The position numbers and the translations under genes are program-made. A stretch of DNA of 64,000 nt. It comes from Salisediminibacterium halotolerans. Lineage in GTDB: Bacteria; Bacillota; Bacilli; Bacillales; Salisediminibacteriaceae. Where the stretch lies: assembly GCF_003814815.1 (NCBI RefSeq), contig NZ_RKQQ01000001.1, positions 1 through 64,000 on the forward strand. The letters run 5' to 3'. Of this stretch, positions 36,065 to 44,917 are shown in pieces (position 1 is the stretch's first letter; every line of letters begins with the position of its first letter). Under the pieces are notes generated by a model. That model ran no database searches. It was given only the letters and a program-made list of their open reading frames with translations, and was not told the origin of the DNA.

Positions 36065-37846
36065 TTACAGCACGTACTTCTCTTCTTTAATAATCTTTTC
36101 TGCTAATTCCCGCTTCTTCTGGATAAGATCAAGCGGCGTATGACGAGTCAGCTTTTTCAAAATCGACAGCATTGTCCGCAAGTTATCGCCGTCTTCCAGC
36201 GTTACAAGTGACTCTCTTGCGATCGATTCAATATGATTGAATGCTTCCTGCGAGTAAATTTGCGTCATTAACAGTTTTTGATGTTCTTTTTCTTCGCCGT
36301 TTTTCTGCATCGCTTTTTCTGTGCGCAAAATCATCGATTCGATATTGAAAACTTCGTTGACGAGATCAGCAACATTCGCGAGCATTTCTTGCTCTTTTTG
36401 CAAGTCTTCGCCGTATTTTTGCGCTGCTGTTCCGGCAATCATCAGGAAGATTTTTTTCGCATTTTGCAGCAAATACTTTTCTTGCTCGAGCGTTTCATCA
36501 CCGACTTCTTCCGGCATCATCATCATCAGTTCTTCTTGCAGGCCGTTCGCTTTTTCTAACAGCGGAAGTTCGCCTTTCATCGCTTTGCGCATAATTGTTG
36601 CCGGGACGAGCATGCGGTTCACTTCGTTTGTTCCTTCAAAAATCCGGTTGATTCGCGAATTGCGATACATGTTTTCCACTTCATACTCGGTCATAAAACC
36701 GTAACCGCCGTGAATTTGTACTGCTTCATCGACGACAAAATCAAGCACCTCAGAGCCGAAAAATTTGTTTAGTGAACACTCTACTGCGTATTCTGCAATG
36801 GCTTTGCCGACAGCCTTGCCGTCTTTTTGCTCGTCTTCTGAGAGACTTCCGAAAGCTTCTTCAATCGAACCGGCTGTACGGTAAATCGTACTTTCCATTG
36901 CGTACGTTTTCGCAGCCATTTCAGCCAATTTCTTTTGAATGATCGTAAACTGCGCGATCGGTGTTTTGAACTGCTTGCGTTCATTGGCGTATTTGGCGGA
37001 CAGTTCGATCGCGCGCTTGGCGCCGCCGATACAGCCCACCCCGAGCTTAAACCGCCCAAGATTTAAAATATTAAACGCGATGACATGGCCTTTGCCGATT
37101 TCGCCAAGAACATTTTCTTGCGGCACTTTTGCATCTTGCAAGAGCAGTGTTCTTGTCGACGAGCCTTTAATGCCCATTTTTTTCTCTTCCGGTCCGACTG
37201 AAACGCCTTCATGGCCGCGCTCGACGATAAAAGCGCTGAATTGTTCGCCGTCTACTTTTGCATAAACTACGAACACATCCGCGAAACCCGCGTTTGTGAT
37301 CCATTGCTTTTCGCCATTTAAAATATAATGGGTACCTGCATCATTTAATTTTGCCGTCGCTTTTGCCCCGAGAGCATCAGAACCTGAACTTGGCTCCGTC
37401 AAAGCATAGGCTGCGATTTTTTCCCCTGTCGCCAAATCAGGCAAATATTGCTTCTTCTGTTCTTCTGTCCCAAAATATACAATCGGCAGCGTGCCGATCC
37501 CGACATGGGCGCCGTGGGTTAAGGAAAACGATCCGCCGAGCGCGAATTTTTCGGTAATCAGCGTTGAGCTGATTTTATCCAAACCGATTCCGCCGTATTC
37601 TTCGGGGACGTCGGCGCCGAGAAGTCCCAATTCTCCCGCTTGTTTCATCAGGCGCACGGAACGGTCAAATTCATGCTGTTCGATATACTCTATTTCCGGA
37701 ACAACTTTTTCTTTAACGAAATCTTCGGTCGTCTTCGCAATCATTTCATGTTCATCAGTGAAATCTTCCGGGGTAAAAATATCCTCCGGCGTTGCGGTTT
37801 CGAGCAAAAAGCTGCTGCCCCGAAGCGTCTTGTTTTCTGTTGTCAT
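36065..37846 (-). CDS. fadE: Acyl-CoA dehydrogenase FadE
   Basis: 593 residues. FAD enzyme for the first step of fatty acid beta-oxidation. AYALTEPSSGSDALG and KQWITNAGFADVFVVYAK form the FAD/substrate site; GGYGFMTEYEVENMYRNSRINRIFEGTNEVNRMLV is the classic ACAD block with the catalytic-loop region. An extra C-terminal helical domain of about 170 residues gives the long YusJ-type length. ATG 37846 lies 9 nt after GGAGG. Third gene of fadN-fadA-fadE. Confidence 0.94.
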   Translation of the reverse strand: MTTENKTLRGSSFLLETATPEDIFTPEDFTDEHEMIAKTTEDFVKEKVVPEIEYIEQHEFDRSVRLMKQAGELGLLGADVPEEYGGIGLDKISSTLITEKFALGGSFSLTHGAHVGIGTLPIVYFGTEEQKKQYLPDLATGEKIAAYALTEPSSGSDALGAKATAKLNDAGTHYILNGEKQWITNAGFADVFVVYAKVDGEQFSAFIVERGHEGVSVGPEEKKMGIKGSSTRTLLLQDAKVPQENVLGEIGKGHVIAFNILNLGRFKLGVGCIGGAKRAIELSAKYANERKQFKTPIAQFTIIQKKLAEMAAKTYAMESTIYRTAGSIEEAFGSLSEDEQKDGKAVGKAIAEYAVECSLNKFFGSEVLDFVVDEAVQIHGGYGFMTEYEVENMYRNSRINRIFEGTNEVNRMLVPATIMRKAMKGELPLLEKANGLQEELMMMMPEEVGDETLEQEKYLLQNAKKIFLMIAGTAAQKYGEDLQKEQEMLANVADLVNEVFNIESMILRTEKAMQKNGEEKEHQKLLMTQIYSQEAFNHIESIARESLVTLEDGDNLRTMLSILKKLTRHTPLDLIQKKRELAEKIIKEEKYVL

Positions 37847-37920
37847 AATCAACTGCCTCCTTTTTTAGTCTTCCATTTTGCTTACCGGCACGAACGGTGT
37901 CTTCTGTCCGTTTGAAACGC

Positions 37921-39102
37921 TCAGATAAGTTCAAATACCCCTGCTGCTCCCATGCCGCCGCCGATGCACATCGTGACAACACCGTATTTAACGTTTCTGC
38001 GTTTCATTTCATGAACCAGACTGAGCGTCAGCTTTGTACCGGTGCATCCAAGCGGATGACCGAGTGCGATCGCTCCGCCGTTAACATTGACGATCTCGTG
38101 GTCGAGTCCCAATTCGCGGATCACTTGCAGCGACTGTGAGGCAAACGCTTCGTTTAATTCAAACAGGCCAATGTCTTCGATTGTTAATCCGGCCTGTTCA
38201 ACAGCTTTCGGGATCGCTTTTACCGGGCCGATTCCCATGACCTCCGGTGCCACACCGGCAACAGCGAACGAATGGTATTTCGCTAACGGAGTCAAGCCTT
38301 CTTTTTCAGCCGCTTCCCGTTCCATGACGAGAACGGAGGCTGCTCCGTCGCTCATTTGCGATGCATTACCTGCGGTGACGGAACCGTTCACTTGATTGAA
38401 AGCCGGCTTCAGCTTTGCTAATCCTTCCAGCGACGTGTCTTCGCGGACACCTTCATCTTGATCAAGTGTGACTTCCTTTTCAATAAGCTGGTGATTTTCA
38501 TCGACAGAACGCAATGTTACCGGAACAGAAACCGTTTCGTCTGCAAACTTTCCTTCTTTCAACGCGTTGGCAGCTCTGCGGTGACTTTCGACCGCAAAAG
38601 CATCTTGGTCCTCGCGGCTGATTTGAAATTGCTTCGCGACCTCTTCAGCCGTGTTGCCCATGTTCATATAATATTCCGGGGCATTTTCGACTAACGACGG
38701 ATTCGGCGAAATGACGTGACCGCCCATCGGGATCGCAGACATCGATTCCGAACCGCCGGCAATAATCGCTTCGGACTGACCGAGCATAATTCGTTCAGCC
38801 CCGTAGGCAATACTTTGCAGCCCTGAAGAACAGTAGCGGTTGATCGTGATCGCCGGAACACTGTCAGGCAATCCGGCTAATGCCGAAATACTGCGGGCCA
38901 TATTCATGCCTTGTTCAGCTTCCGGCATCGCGCACCCGATGATGACATCATCAATTCGCTCAGGATCAAAATGATTCGCGCGTTTCAGCGTCTCGCGAAT
39001 CGTCAGCGCGCCGAGGTCGTCCGGCCTTACCGAAGCCAACGTGCCTTTGTTCGCTTTCCCGACAGGGGTTCGAGCCCCTGATACAATAACAGCTTCTTTC
39101 AA
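37921..39102 (-). CDS. fadA: Acetyl-CoA C-acyltransferase (thiolase) FadA
   Basis: 393 residues. It cleaves 3-ketoacyl-CoA in the last step of beta-oxidation. The nucleophilic Cys is in INRYCSSGLQSIA near residue 91; GGAIALGHPLGCTGTKLTLSL and VTMCIGGGMGAAGVFE carry the catalytic His and second Cys. TTG 39102 is the start with AAGGAGGGG ahead. Between fadN and fadE. Confidence 0.95.
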   Translation of the reverse strand: MKEAVIVSGARTPVGKANKGTLASVRPDDLGALTIRETLKRANHFDPERIDDVIIGCAMPEAEQGMNMARSISALAGLPDSVPAITINRYCSSGLQSIAYGAERIMLGQSEAIIAGGSESMSAIPMGGHVISPNPSLVENAPEYYMNMGNTAEEVAKQFQISREDQDAFAVESHRRAANALKEGKFADETVSVPVTLRSVDENHQLIEKEVTLDQDEGVREDTSLEGLAKLKPAFNQVNGSVTAGNASQMSDGAASVLVMEREAAEKEGLTPLAKYHSFAVAGVAPEVMGIGPVKAIPKAVEQAGLTIEDIGLFELNEAFASQSLQVIRELGLDHEIVNVNGGAIALGHPLGCTGTKLTLSLVHEMKRRNVKYGVVTMCIGGGMGAAGVFELI

Positions 39103-39125
39103 AACAGTCCCCTCCTTCGTTCAGA

Positions 39126-41513
39126 TCAGTTGCGCAGCGGTTTTCCTTTTGACAGCATATGCTGCATACGCTGCTGTGTTTTCTGTTCGCCGACTAAACT
39201 TAAAAATGCTTCCCGTTCGAGATCGAGTAAATACTGCTCATCAACCCGCGAGTTTTTCGGCACGCGTCCGCCTGCTAATACAAATGCGAGCTTGTCGGCA
39301 ATTTTTAAATCATGGTCTGTGATGTAGTTGCTGAACTTCATTGACTTCGCGCCAAGAAGCATCGTCGCGTACCCATTTTCACCGACAACCGGGATCTTCT
39401 CCCGTTTCGGCGGATGGTAACCGCTTTCAAATAAATGCAGCGCTTCCTGTTTTGCATCGTGCAATAAATGGTCGCCATTGATGCTTATGCTGTCTTGCGG
39501 ACGGATAAACCCGAGTTCTTCCGCTTCCTGGGCGCTTTTCGATACTTTCGCCATTGCAATCGTTTCAAACACTTGATTGGCGACAGCCTGGTAATCAATT
39601 TTCGCTCCGTCCGGGAGGCGCTCAATTTGCCGCAAGTAAAGCTCTTTGTTTCCCCCGCCGCCGGGGATTAGACCGACACCTGCTTCAACTAAGCCCATGT
39701 AAGTTTCCATCGAAGCTTGAATTTTCGCTGCCGGCATACAAGCTTCGGCACCGCCGCCGAGTGTCATTGAAAACGGAGCTGCCACGACCGGTTTAGCGGA
39801 ATAACGGACTTTCGCCATGTTGTTTTGAAACTGCCGGATTACGAGGTCAAGTTCCGGAAAATTCATGTCTTGCGCTTCCATTAAAATCATCATCAAATTT
39901 GCCCCGACACAGAAGTTTTTCCCTTGGTTGTTAATGACAAGCCCTTTGTAATTCGTCTCAACTTCATCCACTGACTTTCCGATCATTTGTAATACATCGA
40001 GACCGATCGAGTTATTCGGCGATGTAAATTCAAGCACGGCAATGTCATCGCCCGCATCAATCAGCGAAGCGCCGTTGTTTTTCATAATGACGTTCTCATC
40101 TTCTTTTAACGTTTTAATGTTGATCACTTTTTCGTTAATATCGGCTTTAACATATTCACCGTGATGATAAAACTCATCTCTTGTTCGATAGAACGAGGTA
40201 AATCCGCCGGAAAGCATATCTTCAACCCATTGCGGAATCGCTTCGCCTTCTTCTTTCATTTTTTCGATTGATTTTTCTAATCCGAGCGCATCCCACGTTT
40301 CAAACGGTCCGAGTTCCCAGCCGAATCCCCATTTCATTGCTTGATCAATGTCGCGAATGTTATCGGCAACTTCAGAGCATTTTTCAGCGGCGTATAAAAG
40401 CGTCGGTTTTAATACGTTCCAAACAAGTTCGCCTGCACGGTCGTCGGCGTATGCGAGTGTTTTTATTTTTGCCGCCTTTCCTTTCGCCTGCTTGCTTTGC
40501 TCAACTGAAGGCGCTTTCAATTTCTTGCTTGGAACGTACTCCATCGCTGAATAATCGAGCTCTAATATTTCGCTTCCGTTTTCACCTTTTTTCTTGTAAT
40601 AAAAACCTTGGCCTGTTTTGCTGCCGAGCATGTTGTTTTCTGCCATCTTTTTCATAAAAGCCGGCGGGTCAAAAATTTCTTTTTCTGTCCCTTCTACTTG
40701 ATCGTAAACGTTTGAGGCAACGTGCATGAAGGTATCCAGACCGACCACATCCAGGGTTCTAAACGTTGCGCTTTTCGGACGGCCGATCGCCGGTCCGGTA
40801 ACCGAATCGACTTCGCCGATTGAGAAACCGCGTTCAATCATTTCTTTGACGGTGACAAGCAGGCCGTAAGTCCCGATACGGTTGCCGATAAAGTTCGGCG
40901 TGTCTTTCGCTTCCACCACTCCTTTTCCGAGAACATCTTCGCCGAACCGGCGCATAAACGAAGTGACTTCAGGTGAAGTGTCGTTTGTCGGAATAATTTC
41001 AAGCAGTTTTAAGTAGCGCGGCGGATTGAAAAAATGCGTGCCGAGAAAATGGTTCCGAAAATCTTCCGAACGTCCGTCAGCCATAGCTTCAATTGAAATC
41101 CCTGATGTGTTCGAGCTGACAATCGAACCCGGGTTCCGGTGTTGATCAACTTGGGCAAAAACCGTCTGCTTAATATCGAGCCGTTCAACGACGACTTCAA
41201 TAATCCAATCTGCTTCTGCAAGCCGGTGCATATCATCTTCCATATTCCCGACCTCAATAAGATCAGCGTTGTCATTTTTCGCGAGCGGAGCTGGATTTTG
41301 TTTCTTCAATTTCGCCACCGCTTCTGAAGCGAGCCGGTTCCGGACAGCTTTATCTTCAAGCGTCAGCCCCTTCTGTTTTTCGCGGTCAGTTAATTCATGC
41401 GGCACAATGTCTAACAGCAACGAAGGAATGCCGATGTTAGCCAAGTGTGCTGCAATGCCGGATCCCATAATTCCTGAACCCAGGACAACTGCTTTACCGA
41501 TACGGTTAATCAT
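39126..41513 (-). CDS. fadN: 3-hydroxyacyl-CoA dehydrogenase / enoyl-CoA hydratase FadN
   Basis: 795 residues. The N-terminal dehydrogenase has the NAD motif VLGSGIMGSGIAAHLANIG and the HFFNPPRYLKLLE catalytic His segment. The C-terminal crotonase-like domain shows KNFCVGANLMMI and MTLGGGAEACMPA. It catalyses hydration and oxidation steps of beta-oxidation. ATG 41513 follows AAGGAGG; the open frame to 41549 includes the operator region and is not used. First gene of the operon. Confidence 0.95.
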   Translation of the reverse strand: MINRIGKAVVLGSGIMGSGIAAHLANIGIPSLLLDIVPHELTDREKQKGLTLEDKAVRNRLASEAVAKLKKQNPAPLAKNDNADLIEVGNMEDDMHRLAEADWIIEVVVERLDIKQTVFAQVDQHRNPGSIVSSNTSGISIEAMADGRSEDFRNHFLGTHFFNPPRYLKLLEIIPTNDTSPEVTSFMRRFGEDVLGKGVVEAKDTPNFIGNRIGTYGLLVTVKEMIERGFSIGEVDSVTGPAIGRPKSATFRTLDVVGLDTFMHVASNVYDQVEGTEKEIFDPPAFMKKMAENNMLGSKTGQGFYYKKKGENGSEILELDYSAMEYVPSKKLKAPSVEQSKQAKGKAAKIKTLAYADDRAGELVWNVLKPTLLYAAEKCSEVADNIRDIDQAMKWGFGWELGPFETWDALGLEKSIEKMKEEGEAIPQWVEDMLSGGFTSFYRTRDEFYHHGEYVKADINEKVINIKTLKEDENVIMKNNGASLIDAGDDIAVLEFTSPNNSIGLDVLQMIGKSVDEVETNYKGLVINNQGKNFCVGANLMMILMEAQDMNFPELDLVIRQFQNNMAKVRYSAKPVVAAPFSMTLGGGAEACMPAAKIQASMETYMGLVEAGVGLIPGGGGNKELYLRQIERLPDGAKIDYQAVANQVFETIAMAKVSKSAQEAEELGFIRPQDSISINGDHLLHDAKQEALHLFESGYHPPKREKIPVVGENGYATMLLGAKSMKFSNYITDHDLKIADKLAFVLAGGRVPKNSRVDEQYLLDLEREAFLSLVGEQKTQQRMQHMLSKGKPLRN

Positions 41514-41534
41514 GAAGTACCTCCTTCTTCCTTT

Positions 41535-41552
41535 TGAATGAACACTCATTCA
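41535..41552. promoter_or_regulatory. FadR (TetR-type) operator of the fad operon
   Basis: Perfect palindrome TGAATGAACACTCATTCA, matching the Bacillus FadR box TGAATGA-N4-TCATTCA. It is 22 bp upstream of the fadN ATG, so bound FadR would block transcription until long-chain acyl-CoA releases it. The operon includes yusI and gcvH downstream. Confidence 0.88.
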
Positions 41553-41672
41553 TTTTTCGGATAAAAAATTTTGCTAAAAAATACATGAAACTGTCACAAA
41601 GTCTTTGCAATTACTATATTAAAGAAAAAAATGACAATGTGCAAGTGGTACAACGAGAAAAATTTTCCGTTA

Positions 41673-41712
41673 AAAATAAAACCTGCCCGGCTATTAAGCT
41701 TCGGGCAGGTTT
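41673..41712 (-). terminator. Terminator of secY
   Basis: Minus strand: AAACCTGCCCG arms closing on CGGGCAGGTTT, followed by TATTTTT. Confidence 0.75.
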
Positions 41713-41721
41713 GAAGACGTA

Positions 41722-43017
41722 TCAGCGGCGCATAAATCCTGTATATTTCCGGTCGATCATTTGGCTTTCGATCCGCTTCATCGTATCGAGCGCGACCCCG
41801 ACGACGATCAGGAGACCGGTACCGCCGATTTGAATCGCTTGCGGCAGTCCGGCAAAGCGGGTGAAGAGCACAGGTAATACGGAAACTGTGGCAAGAAACA
41901 AAGCGCCGACGAAGGTTAAACGATACAGTGTTCTCGTAATGAACGCTTCTGTCGTTTTCCCGGGACGGATACCGGGAATAAAACCGTTTTGCTTTTTCAG
42001 ATTTTCCGCCATCTGTTCTGGATTCATTTGCACAAACGTGTAAAAGTACGTAAACCCGATAATCAGCAAGGCATAAACCATCATGCCGATTGAATTCGTG
42101 TAATCAAACGTCTGCACAACCCATTGTGCAAGCGCTCCTTCCGCTCCGGTGAAATTCGCAATTGTCGGCGGGAAAATAAACAGCGACATCGCGAAGATGA
42201 CCGGGATAACACCGGCCGAGTTTACTTTCAGCGGTAAGTGAGACGATTGCGCACCGCGCGACTGCCCTGTTGCTCCGAGGCGTTTCGCGTACTGCACCGG
42301 CACCTTGCGGATCGCTTGCTGCACGAAGATAACGCCGATCGTAATCGCCAAAAATGCGAGTGCAATCAACGCGACAATGACTAAATTCACAAACAGTTCC
42401 TCGCCGGCATCTTGAATATAAATCGTGTAAATTTGTGCGACGCCGCCAGGAATCGCTGAAGCAATCCCGGCAAAGATCATTAAAGAAATACCGTTGCCGA
42501 CGCCTTTAGCAGTGATCGTTTCACCGAGCCATAATAAAAATGCTGTTCCGGCCGTTAATGTCAAAGCAATCATTAAATAAGTCAGCAAGGTAGGATCCGG
42601 CACAAGCCCCGGCATAATATTGTTAAAACCAAACGACATCCCGATCGCCTGGACAAATGCGATTAATACTGTCCCGTAGCGCGTAACCTGCGCAAGTTTT
42701 TTTCGGCCCTGATCACCTTCACGGGACCATTCAGCGAACTTAGGAACAACGTCCATCCTTAAAAGCTGAACGATAATCGAAGCAGTTATGTACGGCATGA
42801 TTCCGGTGGCAAAAATCGAGAAGTTTTCCAGCGCACCGCCGCCGAAAGCATTCAGCAAGCCGATCGCCGCCAAGTCTTCGAAATCCAAGACATCCGCATT
42901 GACTCCCGGAGCCGGTATATGTGCGCCGATTCGGAACACAAATAAAATCGCTAATGTAAAAAAGATCTTATTTCGCAAATCACCGATCGAAAAGATCGTT
43001 TTAATTGTTCGAAACAT
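41722..43017 (-). CDS. secY: Preprotein translocase SecY located outside the ribosomal-protein cluster
   Basis: 431 residues, the B. subtilis SecY length, with ten hydrophobic helices. Start MFRTIKTIFSIGDLRNKIFFTL, plug/helix region GGALENFSIFATGIMPYITASIIVQLL, and QSSHLPLKVNSAGVIPVIFAMSLF near 250 are canonical SecY, not the divergent accessory SecY2. GAGGTG is 6 nt before ATG 43017. SecY normally sits between rplO and adk; here neither neighbour is a ribosomal gene and it has its own terminator. It is either a second copy or a relocated single copy. The protein forms the channel with SecE and SecG (secG at 60198). Confidence 0.93.
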   Translation of the reverse strand: MFRTIKTIFSIGDLRNKIFFTLAILFVFRIGAHIPAPGVNADVLDFEDLAAIGLLNAFGGGALENFSIFATGIMPYITASIIVQLLRMDVVPKFAEWSREGDQGRKKLAQVTRYGTVLIAFVQAIGMSFGFNNIMPGLVPDPTLLTYLMIALTLTAGTAFLLWLGETITAKGVGNGISLMIFAGIASAIPGGVAQIYTIYIQDAGEELFVNLVIVALIALAFLAITIGVIFVQQAIRKVPVQYAKRLGATGQSRGAQSSHLPLKVNSAGVIPVIFAMSLFIFPPTIANFTGAEGALAQWVVQTFDYTNSIGMMVYALLIIGFTYFYTFVQMNPEQMAENLKKQNGFIPGIRPGKTTEAFITRTLYRLTFVGALFLATVSVLPVLFTRFAGLPQAIQIGGTGLLIVVGVALDTMKRIESQMIDRKYTGFMRR

Positions 43018-43208
43018 ATCGAGCACCTCTGTTCATAATCTATAATCATCCGAATATACTTCTACAGAATATCATATTATACTGGATAACGTAGAGGATT
43101 TTTGAAAAATTTCTCGAAAAATCAGAGCTTGATTTTCTTTATTTCACATAAACTTTTCATTTTTGCTGTAAAATTAAAAGGTACGGCACAGTTTTTGGAG
43201 GGGTACTT

Positions 43209-44219
43209 TTGCCAGGCATTCGTTTTTATTTATCAGTCCCTTTGCTTTTTACAGCGGCCTTGTTAAACGGCTGTCAATCAGAACAAAATAACATTGATAT
43301 ACCGAGCAGCTACGAGGAACTTCTCGCTGTTTCGCATCAGGAGCTTGCGCTTTTGACTTGGATTGACCCGGGCACAGGCGAGGTGATTACCGAAAGCGAG
43401 CTTCCGTTCCCGGCTGCCGATATGGTTTATATTGCTTCGTTAGATGAGATCATTTTATCATCTCAAGAGGACAGTTCACTGTATATTCTCGAGCCGGATT
43501 CCGGTGAGATTGAACCGGCTTTCGATGCTGCCAACGGAAGCATCAGCGAATTGTATTACGCTGAAGAAATTAACCGCCTCTTCACGGCTGATACAGAAAG
43601 AGACACACTTACAATGTTTGAATTAGACCGTTCGCTGCACACATCCGATCATCAAACGATTGCTGCCGGCGCACATCCGAATTCGTTAACGTATGCTGAA
43701 GAAACCGACCGTCTTTACCTATTGAACGTATACGATAATGAAATGCAGTCGTTTTCGCTGGACCCTTTTGAATCGGCCGCTTCCGCTGAGGTAAATCAGC
43801 GCCCGGAAGGTTTAACTGCGGTTGAAAATCATCTATACATCGGCGGTCACGGCGCCGGCGAACAATTAAACGAGCACATTTATATCCATTCGCTCGGCTC
43901 AAACGAACAAATTAAAGAAATTCCTGCCGGGTTGATGCCGGTAGACTTTTCGTATCACCCCGGTTTTGAGAGCATTTTTATTTTAAGCCATGGTTCGCAC
44001 GAACTTTATCAATTGAACAGCTCAACATTCGAGATAGAAAAATCAGCCGACTTGCCGTTTAATCCCTACTACAGTCTGATGACTGAAGATACCTTGTTTA
44101 TCAGCACACTTGACGGCAACCAGGTGATTTTTCTCGATCCAGAAAGCGTGACGGTCGAACAGGCTGTTGATGTACCAGCTCAGCCGTATGCGATGATCTA
44201 TTTGGAGGGAACTAACTAA
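43209..44219 (+). CDS. Lipoprotein with YVTN/beta-propeller-like repeats
   Basis: 336 residues. N-terminal lipoprotein signal with lipobox LLNGC (Cys about 22). The mature part is a chain of repeated beta segments such as RLYLLNVYDNEMQSFSL, HLYIGGHGAG and TLFISTLDGNQVIFLDPES, consistent with a seven-bladed propeller. It is very acidic. TTG 43209 has GGAGGGG 5 nt ahead. Its stop codon overlaps the start of the response regulator, so it is the first gene of a three-gene operon. It probably acts as an exported ligand-binding or accessory partner of the sensor kinase; this is inference. Confidence 0.75.
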   Translation: MPGIRFYLSVPLLFTAALLNGCQSEQNNIDIPSSYEELLAVSHQELALLTWIDPGTGEVITESELPFPAADMVYIASLDEIILSSQEDSSLYILEPDSGEIEPAFDAANGSISELYYAEEINRLFTADTERDTLTMFELDRSLHTSDHQTIAAGAHPNSLTYAEETDRLYLLNVYDNEMQSFSLDPFESAASAEVNQRPEGLTAVENHLYIGGHGAGEQLNEHIYIHSLGSNEQIKEIPAGLMPVDFSYHPGFESIFILSHGSHELYQLNSSTFEIEKSADLPFNPYYSLMTEDTLFISTLDGNQVIFLDPESVTVEQAVDVPAQPYAMIYLEGTN

Positions 44220-44917
44220 TGAAAAAACAAAACATTTTAATCGTCGATGATGAGGAACAAATGCGTGAACTCGTCTCGAGCATGTTAACTGACGCCGGTT
44301 ACAGCGCGTTTACTGCGGCCGACGGAGACGCTGCTTTGGACCTGCTCAACAGTCAAGCGATTGATTTTATTATTTTGGATATCCTGATGCCCGGCATGGA
44401 TGGTTATGAAACATGTAAAACCATCCGGCAAACATCGTCTGTGCCGATCATGATGCTGACAGCAAAAACGGAAGAAGAAGACAAAGTCGCCGGGTTAAAG
44501 CTCGGTGCAGACGATTATCTCGTCAAACCTTTCGGCAAAGATGAACTGATTGCCAGAATGGAAGCGGTTCTCCGCCGTGTCGGCATTGAACAGACGGCTG
44601 AACTAAACGGTCCCGACACGCTCACTTTCCACAACATTTCGCTGAATCGCACCTCGAAAAAGGCGTATGTGAAAAATGAACTCATTACCTTGACGAAAAA
44701 AGAGTTTGAACTGCTCGAACTTTTTTTGCAGCATCCGGAACAAGTGTTTTCGCGCGAGCGGATTTTAGAACTGATTTGGGGGATGGATTATTTGAACGCG
44801 ACGTCCCGCACAGTCGATACACACGTTAAAACGCTCCGCTTAAAACTGAAATCGGAGGCTTCCTGTATCCAAACGGTGTGGGGAATGGGCTATAAACTAG
44901 AGGTGCCGGGACATTGA
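44219..44917 (+). CDS. OmpR/PhoB-family response regulator
   Basis: 232 residues. The receiver domain (1-120) has acidic D10/D11, phospho-acceptor D54 in IILDILMPGMDG, T81 and K103. The winged-helix DNA-binding domain (about 130-230) shows LTKKEFELLELFLQHPEQVFSRERILELIWG and TRTVDTHVKTLRLKL. It overlaps both neighbours by a few bases (translational coupling). The targets are unknown. Confidence 0.93.
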   Translation: MKKQNILIVDDEEQMRELVSSMLTDAGYSAFTAADGDAALDLLNSQAIDFIILDILMPGMDGYETCKTIRQTSSVPIMMLTAKTEEEDKVAGLKLGADDYLVKPFGKDELIARMEAVLRRVGIEQTAELNGPDTLTFHNISLNRTSKKAYVKNELITLTKKEFELLELFLQHPEQVFSRERILELIWGMDYLNATSRTVDTHVKTLRLKLKSEASCIQTVWGMGYKLEVPGH

